Positions 14,135 to 21,400 of a stretch of DNA of 34,411 bases are shown here, in pieces. Every line of letters begins with the position of its first letter. Positions within the stretch are counted from its first letter, which is position 1. The notes below the pieces were generated by a model. It made no database searches and was not told the origin of the DNA. It worked only from the letters and a program-made list of their open reading frames with translations. A program made the translations under genes and the position numbers. Location of the stretch: positions 1 to 34,411 of the forward strand of contig CANJUR010000053.1 of the NCBI GenBank assembly GCA_947477565.1, written 5' to 3'. Source of the DNA: Deltaproteobacteria bacterium (lineage in GTDB: Bacteria; Myxococcota_A; Polyangia; Polyangiales; Ga0077539).

Positions 14135-15199
14135 ATGGGTTCTCGCCTGCAAACGTCCCTGATCGCGCTGCTCGTGGGGGTCGGTTGCACACCGCAACTC
14201 AAGCCCGGCACCGATCGCGCGGACGTAGGCTCGGTCGATGCCCCGAGGGTTGACGTCGGCGCTGCGGTCGATGCTCCCCGCGATGCGCCGCGCCCGGTCA
14301 CCACGCAGACCTCGTGCCCCGACGCACAGGACGTCGGCTGTGGACTCGTCGAGATCCCGGGCGGAACCCTCACCGTCGGAGTCCTGGAATCCATCCATAC
14401 GATCGATGGATCGCCGGAGCAGCCGATGATCACGGTCGGGCCTGTCGCGCTCGACGCGTACGAGGTGACGGTCGCGCGGTTTCGACGGTTTTGGGAGGTC
14501 GCGGCGAGCCTTCCGATGCTGCGCTCGGTGACGTACCCGGGCGGTTCGGTGCCCCTCGCCGAAGGCCCCAACGAGCCCGTCACGACGACGCTCTACGCCA
14601 ACTGCAACTGGACCACCACGGCCGGCCAGCGCGAGCAGCATCCGATCAACTGCATCGACTGGTACACCGCGCAGGCGTTCTGCGCGTGGGACGGGGGACG
14701 ACTCCCGACGGACGCAGAGTGGGAGTTCGCCGCCCGCGGCCGCGAAGTCGGTGGATTGAGCGCCGGACGAATCTACCCGTGGGGCGACGAAGACCCGCTC
14801 CCCAGGTGCGATCGCGCCCGCTGGAACCAGGACGCATGCGCGGGCGAAGACAGCGCACGCACTCGCCGCATCGGCAGCTTCTCCCCGACGCCGGACCTCC
14901 CCGGCGCCCGCCTCTGGGACCTCGCCGGGAACGTCTACGAGTGGACGGCAGACAATTTCGTCCACTACTCCGATTCCGACCACGTCGGCTGCTGGGGCGC
15001 GTTGCCCGCCGGTCGGCGTAACCCCGTCTGCAACGTCGCGCCGCGCGGGGCGCGCACCCTCCGCGGCGGGTCGTGGTTCTTCACTTCCGTGCTCGTGTTG
15101 CGCTCGGCGTCGCGCTTCGGCGTCAACGAGGGCGGGGTCACCACCGGCGTCGGCCTCCCGCTCTACGGCGCCGGGGTCCGCTGCGCGCGCACCCGTTGA
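14135..15199 (+). CDS. FGE-sulfatase-fold lipoprotein lacking the active-site cysteines
   Basis: 354 residues. A signal peptide MGSRLQTSLIALLVGVGC gives a likely lipid-anchored Cys18, then an Asp/Ala/Val-rich linker (about 20-60). The rest is a formylglycine-generating-enzyme (SUMF1) fold: GLVEIPGGTLTVG, DAYEVTVARFRRFW, HPINCIDWYTAQAFCAWDGG, RLPTDAEWEFAARG, YPWGDE, LWDLAGNVYEWTAD and TLRGGSW. In true FGE the segment after GGSW carries the two redox/copper cysteines; here it reads GGSWFFTSVLVLRSASRFG, with none. It therefore cannot be a formylglycine generator and is more likely a binding or structural member of the fold, as many myxobacterial paralogues are. ATG 14135 starts the signal peptide; a TTG at 14057 overlapping the esterase stop is less likely. 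It probably forms an operon with the esterase. Confidence 0.85.
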   Translation: MGSRLQTSLIALLVGVGCTPQLKPGTDRADVGSVDAPRVDVGAAVDAPRDAPRPVTTQTSCPDAQDVGCGLVEIPGGTLTVGVLESIHTIDGSPEQPMITVGPVALDAYEVTVARFRRFWEVAASLPMLRSVTYPGGSVPLAEGPNEPVTTTLYANCNWTTTAGQREQHPINCIDWYTAQAFCAWDGGRLPTDAEWEFAARGREVGGLSAGRIYPWGDEDPLPRCDRARWNQDACAGEDSARTRRIGSFSPTPDLPGARLWDLAGNVYEWTADNFVHYSDSDHVGCWGALPAGRRNPVCNVAPRGARTLRGGSWFFTSVLVLRSASRFGVNEGGVTTGVGLPLYGAGVRCARTR

Positions 15200-15260
15200 G
15201 CGCCACCCCTGCGTCCGATGCCCCGTCTGGATTCATCGTATAGATTCCGACGTCCATCCG

Positions 15261-16613
15261 ATGTCGCCCGTGCAACCGCAGGCTGAAGCCACCCTCGCGC
15301 CGGATACCCGCTTCGGGCGATACCGACTCGTGCGATGCATCGGAGTCGGCGGGATGGGCGCCGTCTACGAGGCCATCCACGACGACCTCGAGAAGCGCGT
15401 CGCCATCAAGACACTGCACCCCTCGATGGCTCGCGATCCCGAGGCGCGCGCGCGGTTTCTTCGCGAAGGTCGCGCAGCATCGCGCATCCGACATCCCAAC
15501 GTCGTGGAGGTCTTCGACGTCGGCCAACACGAAGACACCCTCTTCCTCGTGATGGAACACCTCGTCGGCGAAGACCTCGCCGCGCTGCTTGTGCGGGACG
15601 GCCCGTTGCCCGTCGAGCAACTCGTCGACCTCGCGCTGCCAGTGATCGCCGCCGTCGCGACCGCCCACGAGGAGGGCGTCGTGCACCGCGACCTCAAGCC
15701 CGAAAATATCTTCCTCGCGCAGACCCGCAACGGCGCCGTGCAACCCAAGGTGCTGGACTTCGGCATCTCGAAGGTCTCCGGCGTTCCCGCCGCGCAGCGC
15801 ATCACCGGCGCTGCATCCATGGTCGGAACACCCCTCTACATGAGCCCCGAGCAGGCCCAGGGCCGCGCCCTCGACGGCCGCTCGGATCAGTACGCACTCG
15901 GGGTGATTCTCTACGAGTGCGCAACCGGCCGCGTGCCCTACGACGCCCCGGATTTGTACCCACTGCTGCACGCCATCGTGCAGGGCCAGCACGCCTCGCC
16001 GCGCTCGCTGCGAGCCGACCTCCCGGCGGACTTCGAAGCCGTCATCGAGCGCGCCATGGCCTGCGACGCCGACCGCCGATACGACTCACTGCATGGCCTC
16101 GGGCACGCCCTGCTCCCCTTCGCGAGTCGCACCAACCGTGGTCTCTGGCGCGATGTATTCGGCGCCGCTCCGACCCCCCTGCAACAGCCCGCCTTCGTCG
16201 CGCCGCCGGTGCCCGTCGCGACCCGCGCCGCCGCCCCAACACTGCTCCCGCGGGTGAACGAGATCTGCCGTATCACACGTCGGCTGCGCAAGACGTCACG
16301 CCTCCCAGCCATCTCCCTGGCCCTGCTCGCCGCAGGGCTCGTCGCGGCCGCCGTGCTCCTGCCCTCGCGTGCTCCGATCGTCCGCGCGAGCACCCGCCCG
16401 AATGCCACCACTCCCGCAGTGGTGGTCGCTCCCGCAGTGGTGGCGGTCGCTCCCGCAGTGGTGGCGCTCGCTCCCGCAGTCGAAGCTCCGGTCGTGGCGC
16501 CGGTGGCGATCGTCGCGCGGCCGCGGGTCGTGCGATCGCGTGCCGTGGTGGTCCGCATCGACGCCGGGATCGCCGCGCCCTTCCGCCTCTGCGGCGGCGT
16601 GCCGTGTCCGTGA
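15261..16613 (+). CDS. Eukaryote-like Ser/Thr protein kinase with transmembrane segment and repeat tail
   Basis: A 450-residue Hanks-type kinase. The catalytic domain (about 18-290) is intact: Gly loop GVGGMGAVYEA, VAIK lysine, EHLVGEDL, VVHRDLKPENIFL, LDFGISK, GTPLYMSPEQ and SDQYALGVILYE. A helix LPAISLALLAAGLVAAAVLL follows near residue 360, then an exported Ala/Pro/Val-rich tail with the repeat APAVVxx and a final CGGVPC. So the kinase is cytoplasmic with a periplasmic tail and no recognisable sensor domain. It is coupled to the next gene: its TGA overlaps that gene's GTG (GTGA). Kinase genes beside PEGA or TPR proteins are a common myxobacterial arrangement, which suggests the neighbour is a partner or substrate. 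ATG 15261 lies a normal distance before the kinase domain. Confidence 0.92.
   Translation: MSPVQPQAEATLAPDTRFGRYRLVRCIGVGGMGAVYEAIHDDLEKRVAIKTLHPSMARDPEARARFLREGRAASRIRHPNVVEVFDVGQHEDTLFLVMEHLVGEDLAALLVRDGPLPVEQLVDLALPVIAAVATAHEEGVVHRDLKPENIFLAQTRNGAVQPKVLDFGISKVSGVPAAQRITGAASMVGTPLYMSPEQAQGRALDGRSDQYALGVILYECATGRVPYDAPDLYPLLHAIVQGQHASPRSLRADLPADFEAVIERAMACDADRRYDSLHGLGHALLPFASRTNRGLWRDVFGAAPTPLQQPAFVAPPVPVATRAAAPTLLPRVNEICRITRRLRKTSRLPAISLALLAAGLVAAAVLLPSRAPIVRASTRPNATTPAVVVAPAVVAVAPAVVALAPAVEAPVVAPVAIVARPRVVRSRAVVVRIDAGIAAPFRLCGGVPCP
16411..16480 (+). repeat. Tandem repeat within the kinase tail
   Basis: CTCCCGCAGT occurs four times, starting at 16411, 16429, 16450 and 16471, so the units are 18, 21 and 21 bases long. 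All steps are multiples of three, and the repeat encodes the APAVV(A/V)xx motif of the periplasmic tail. Copy number changes would lengthen or shorten the tail without shifting the frame. Confidence 0.8.
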
Positions 16614-17617
16614 AGCCTCGGCACCTCGGATGGGCGCTGGTCGTGCTTCTCTTGACGCCCGCGCTCGGGGCGCAGACACCGGACGACCGCGCGCTCATCG
16701 AGCAGGGCCGTACGCTGCGTCGGATGGGGCGCAATGCCGCAGCGCTCGAGGCGTTTCGCGAGGCCTACGCGCTGCGACCGACCCCGGAGTCCGCAGGGCA
16801 GATCGGGTTCGCCGAGCACGCGCTCGAACACTGGGTGTCGGCGTCGCGCTTCCTCGGGATCGCCCTTGAAGCGACGGCCGATGGGTGGGTCGTCACGCAG
16901 CAGCGCGCGTTGGAATTCTCACTGCAGGAGGTCAACCGACACCTCGGGTCGCTGCGCGTCGAGACCGCTACGCCCGCCGCCACGCTCACCCTCGATGGTC
17001 ACGCCGTCGGGGCACTCCCGATGACCGAAGCGATGCGCGTCGCCGCGGGTCCGGTGGTCGTCGAGATTCGTGCGCCCGGGTTTCAAAACGACCGACGCGA
17101 GGTGACCATCGCCGCCGGCGAGACCGTGCGCCTCGTGGTCCCGCTCGTGGCGATCGAACCCGCGGTGAGCGTCCGCGCGCCGGTGGAAGATCCGGTTCGG
17201 GTGCCCGTGCGGGAGCCCTCGCCGGAGGTGCTGCGTGTCGCACCGCCACGGGAGATTCTGCCGTCTTCGCGCAGCGTGACCCGTGTGCTTGGGTGGGTCT
17301 CCGTGGGCGTGGCCACTGCATCGATCGGCGGAGGCGTGCTCGCGATGGTGCTCCGCGACAGCGCCGCCCAGCGCTGGAACGACGACACTCGCTGCCTCAC
17401 CCGCAACCGCACCCGCGAGGAGAACTGCAGCCGCGATCGCCTGGCCATTTCGACCGCGCACGACGTCATGGTCGGCGCCTACGTCGCGGGAGGCGTGCTC
17501 GCGATCGGGGCGCTGGTGCTCTTCCTGGCGTCGCCGTCTTTGCGGGAGCGCGGCGCCGAGCCGCGGGTGTCCGTCGTCCTCGGCCCCGGGAGCATCACCC
17601 TCGGCGGACGCTTCTGA
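16610..17617 (+). CDS. Exported TPR-like / PEGA-domain protein
   Basis: 335 residues. Signal peptide MKPRHLGWALVVLLLTPALGA, then a TPR-like helical region (ALIEQGRTLRRMGRNAAALEAFREAYALRPT), then a PEGA domain (about 110-175: GSLRVETATPAATLTLDGHAVG ... VVVEIRAPGF ... RREVTI). A Pro/Val/Arg-rich linker and two hydrophobic segments follow (VLGWVSVGVATASIGGGVLAMVL and VMVGAYVAGGVLAIGALVLFLAS), and the protein ends in a beta-like SVVLGPGSITLGGRF. The GTG at 16610 overlaps the kinase stop, indicating translational coupling. The long open frame upstream belongs to the kinase in another frame and is not part of this protein. It probably works with the kinase at the envelope, perhaps as its phospho-partner or cell-wall-contact arm; this is inference from context. 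Confidence 0.85.
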   Translation: MKPRHLGWALVVLLLTPALGAQTPDDRALIEQGRTLRRMGRNAAALEAFREAYALRPTPESAGQIGFAEHALEHWVSASRFLGIALEATADGWVVTQQRALEFSLQEVNRHLGSLRVETATPAATLTLDGHAVGALPMTEAMRVAAGPVVVEIRAPGFQNDRREVTIAAGETVRLVVPLVAIEPAVSVRAPVEDPVRVPVREPSPEVLRVAPPREILPSSRSVTRVLGWVSVGVATASIGGGVLAMVLRDSAAQRWNDDTRCLTRNRTREENCSRDRLAISTAHDVMVGAYVAGGVLAIGALVLFLASPSLRERGAEPRVSVVLGPGSITLGGRF

Positions 17618-17845
17618 TCAATCGCGCGGCGCCCCGCCGTCGGGGTAGGTGCCGTCCGGGCACACCCGAAACACCTCGTCGTCCGCGCAGAAATTCAGCA
17701 CGCAGAGCCTGAGGCGACCGCACGCCGCGCCGCTGTTGCAGTCCTCGTCGCGCGCGCACCGCACACCCCCGTCGCGCGCCGCCTCGGGCGGAGACACGCA
17801 GGCCGTGATCGTGAGCGCGAGGAGCAGCATCCATCGTCGAAGCAT
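17618..17845 (-). CDS. Small cysteine-rich lipoprotein
   Basis: 75 residues: signal peptide MLRRWMLLLALTITAC with lipobox Cys16, then a short mature part with C-x5-C, C-x5-C and C-x8-C spacings (RCARDEDCNSGAACGR...) and a PDGTYPDGGAPRD tail. The RDEDCNSGAAC pattern resembles the short Cys-rich DxDC motifs widespread in myxobacterial surface proteins. Its stop directly abuts the convergent PEGA protein gene. An ATG seven codons upstream is a possible alternative start. Function unknown. Confidence 0.65.
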   Translation of the reverse strand: MLRRWMLLLALTITACVSPPEAARDGGVRCARDEDCNSGAACGRLRLCVLNFCADDEVFRVCPDGTYPDGGAPRD

Positions 17846-17888
17846 CGCCGCCCACGGTAGCATCCCTCGCCGCCGAATCTCGCGCTTT

Positions 17889-18293
17889 CTAGCGGTCGAT
17901 GGCGCCCGCCGCGGCGTCCGGGGTTGCATCCGTCCGGGGGCGGTCGTCCACGCAGCCACCGCCGTCGCCGCCATCGTCCGCCGCACCGCAGTCCGCGTCC
18001 CCCGCATCGCTGCCGCCGTCGCGGCTCGCCATCGGGTCACACGGCGCGCTGCCCTCGTCGGTGTAGCCCGCATCGCCCGCGCGGTGGCAATTCGAGTCGT
18101 CGGGATTGGGCGCGGCGGAGTCGCCGAAGTAGCCCGCCGATGCGTCCGCTACGGCGCCCGTCGCGGCGTCTGCGCCGCTGTTCGCCTGCGAGGTGTCCCC
18201 CGCGTCGCTCTCCTCCAGCGGGATCATCGGCCGAGGCGTGAAGATGCACCCCGCCCCGAGGAGAAACACCAGGCACCCCAGGCGCTTTGTCAT
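17889..18293 (-). CDS. Asp/Ala/Gly-rich lipoprotein
   Basis: 134 residues: MTKRLGCLVFLLGAGC signal with lipobox Cys16, then a low-complexity acidic chain full of DAGD, ADAAT and DGGSDAGD runs with scattered cysteines (DSNCHRAG, SAPCDP, DADC, GGGC). Such Asp/Ala/Gly-rich tails are typical of myxobacterial secreted proteins and probably act as extended surface linkers or bind divalent cations weakly. ATG 18293 starts the signal peptide. It lies between the other small lipoprotein (43 bases) and the giant regulator gene (136 bases), all on the minus strand. No known fold. Confidence 0.65.
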   Translation of the reverse strand: MTKRLGCLVFLLGAGCIFTPRPMIPLEESDAGDTSQANSGADAATGAVADASAGYFGDSAAPNPDDSNCHRAGDAGYTDEGSAPCDPMASRDGGSDAGDADCGAADDGGDGGGCVDDRPRTDATPDAAAGAIDR

Positions 18294-18428
18294 CGACCAC
18301 ACACCGACCGACGCTGCACTGCCCGGGCCACCGTGCAAGGTCCGCAAAACCGACAGTGCACCCGCGACAACCGCACCCCGTCGGTGAATCGTTCGCATGA
18401 CGTCGCGGCACACTACGGCACAGGCCGA

Positions 18429-21400
18429 TTACTCGTCCAGAAGGCCGTACTCCTTCAACCGACGGTAAAGCGTGCGCCGCGGCATGCCCAGGACCACCGC
18501 CGCGCGGACCTTGTTCCAGTTGGACTTCTCGAGGGCGTCGACGATGCGCTGGCGCTCGCTGGCTTTACGGACCCCCGTAAGCGTCCCGCTCCCCGCGGTC
18601 GCCGAGAGCACTGCGGACGACACCAGCGGCGCCGCCGGCCGCGGGAGCGAGAGCGCGTCGGCTTCGATCACTGGCCCGTCGGCCAGCACCGAGGCGCTCT
18701 CCAGAACGTGCCGAAGCTGCCGCACGTTGCCCGGCCAGTCGGCCCCCAGAAGCCGGGTCATCGCGTCGCGGGAGAGCCGCTTGCGCGCGGTGCCCTGCGC
18801 CTCCGCGAAGCTCGCGAGGAAGTGAGCCGCCAGCGCGGGGATGTCCTCGACGTGCTCGCGCAGCGCCGGGACCCGCAGCGTCACCACGGAGAGCCGGTAG
18901 AAGAGGTCTTCCCGGATGCGACCCTCGCGCGTGAGGTCCACCAGCGGCCGCTGCGAGGCCGCGATGACGCGCGCATCGACGGGCTCGTCGTGCTCACTCC
19001 CGACCGGCCGCACCCGGCGGTCTTGCAGCACGCGCAGCAGCTCGACCTGCATGCGCGGGGACATCTCTCCCACCTCGTCGAACAGGAGCGTCCCGCCGTT
19101 GGCGCTCGCGATGAGCCCCTTGCGGTCGCGGTCGGCCCCGGTAAACGCCCCGCGCACGTGCCCGAAAAGTTCGCTCTCCAGCAGCGACTCCGGGATCGCC
19201 CCGCAGTGCACCACCACGAACGGCCCGCGCGCCCGCTGCCCCGAGTGGTGAATCGCCCGCGCCACGAGCTCCTTCCCAGTGCCCGACTCGCCCTCGATCA
19301 CCACGGGGATGTCCGCGTCGCGCACCCGCTCGACCAGCGCGAAGAGCCGTCGCATGGGCTCGGTGCCCGCGATCACTCCCGCCGGGGCGAAGCGCCGGTT
19401 GAGCGCCTCCTGCGCCCGCACCAGCGAGGTGCGCGTCGTCTGCAACTCGTGGTCGCGCGACTCCAACAGGGACTCCAGCGTGCGCCGCGCGGCCTCCAAC
19501 TCGCCGGTGCGCGTCTCGAGTTCTCCGACGATGCGCTGGTGCTCCACCGCGATGGCCGCTTGCTCGGCGAAGGCCAGCATCAGAGACACGTCCGAGGCCG
19601 CCCAGGCCACCTTCCGCCGTCGGCTCTCCACGAGAAGCACGCCCACCACGCGCCCGCGGAAGCGCATCGGCACGCCCGCGACCGCAGTCACCCCAAGCTC
19701 GTGCACCGACCGAAACTCCGCAAACCGCCGGTCGCCCTTTGCATCGAGCGTGACCACGGGCTCGCCATCGATCCAGACTGTGTCAGCGATGGAGCGCGAC
19801 ACCACGTCGTCGGGCCCGTCGCCCTGCCGCGGGCCGACCCGCGCGCGCAGCACCAGCGCCCCGTCGCCCGCCAGGAGAAGCGCACCGCGCTCGGCGTTGG
19901 TGAGCTCCACCGCACTGCGCACGGCCTGGTCGAGAACGCGCTCGAGGCCGTTCTCCTCGCCCAGCCGCCGGGACAGGTCGAGCAGTAGCAACAACCGCTC
20001 GTCGTTGGCCATCAGCGTCGTGCCGCTGAGCGTCGCGCTGCGCCCGCCCGAGAGCCCCATCGCCGTCGCGCGCCGCACCCCCTGCGGGTCGATCAGAATC
20101 TCCGACCCGCCGGGCGCCACGCCCGCATGGTGGAGCGCCGCCCGCAGCGCCGCCCGCCGGGGAACTCCCCAGAAAGCCCCGCGCAAATCCGGCGGCAGCA
20201 GCATCGCCTTCTCTTCGAGCACCTCCACCGCCCGCTCGCGGTCTTTGCGCGCGTGAAGCTCCGCTCCGGTCGCCGCGAGCGCCTGCGCCCGAACCGCCAG
20301 CGCCTGCGAAAGCACCTCCCAGTCCCGCTGCCGCTCGGCCTCGGTGATCGCCGCCGCCGCCCGCGCCATCGCCTCGCGCGCGAGCCCGCTCGCCATCAGG
20401 CACCGCGCCTCCAGCAGCGCCGCCCGACACGCCCGCAGCCCAGGCTCCCCACGCCGCGTCGCCCGATTGAGGGCCTCGCGCGCCTGCTCCACGTCGCCGC
20501 TCACCCCGCGATCGAGCATCGCCTCCGCGGCGTCGAGCCCCGCATCCGCCGCATCGTCAGTCTGCCCCAGCGCCTCGAACTGCACCTCCGCCTCGGCCAC
20601 CAGCGCGAGCCCCGCATCGACCTCGCCGCCGCGCGCCCGGGTCACCCCGAGCATCAGCGTCGCCGCCGCCGCCAACTCGTGCGCCTGCATCTCGCGCGCG
20701 AGCAGCAGCACCGCGTCGAGCTCCACCCGCGCCCGGTCGAGACTCCCGATGCGAATCAACTGGCTCGCCATGTTGAGCCGCGCGTTGATCACCGCCATCT
20801 TCAGTCCCGATCGCTGCGCCAGCCGCAACGCCGCCTGGTCGTTTTCGAGCGAGGCGCCGAGGTCGCCCAGCCGCTGCGCCACCTGGCCCACGTTGATGCG
20901 CGCGGTCACCATCGCCCGCAGGTCGCCCGCCGTACGCGCCCGCTCAAGCGAGCGCTCGTGCAGCGCCCGTGCGCCCTCCAGATCGCCCTCCCGCTCCCGC
21001 GCGATCGCCAGATACGCCAGCAGCGTCGCCTCCTCGCGAGGCAGCAACATCGTCGCGTACGCCTCGCGCGCCGCATCGAGCCAGGCCGATCCGCGCGGCG
21101 TGTCCCCACCCAGTACCAGCGCCAGCCCCCCGAGCGACTGCGCCCCGGCTCGCGTCCGTGGGCTCTGCGCGCACCGCAGTGCCGCCTCGCAGCGAGCCAC
21201 CGCCGTCGGGTAATCCACCCGCGCCACGCTCACCCGTGCAGCCTCGGTGAGCGCCTCCGCCGCCAGTTCTGGCGCCTCGACGCCCGCCGCATCGTGCGCG
21301 CGGGTGAGCCACTCCTCCGCCGCGTCGAGGTCCCCCGCCAACCGCCGCAGCCGCCCGTAGAGCAGCGTCGCGCGCAGCCCCGCGGTGTCTCCTCCACCCG

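Noticed and set aside
14135..15199. Calling this gene a formylglycine-generating enzyme that matures the sulfatase-like protein at 7007
   Set aside because: It lacks the catalytic cysteines, and the sulfatase-like protein lacks the C/S-x-P-x-R target motif, so the pairing has no support.
15335..16609. Upstream extension of the PEGA protein frame through the kinase gene
   Set aside because: It lies out of frame over an intact Ser/Thr kinase and translates to Arg/Pro-rich noise; the true start is the GTG overlapping the kinase stop.
17649..19988. 779-codon open frame on the plus strand
   Set aside because: It is antisense to the two small lipoprotein genes and the sigma-54 domain; the product is Arg/His-rich with no domain signature.
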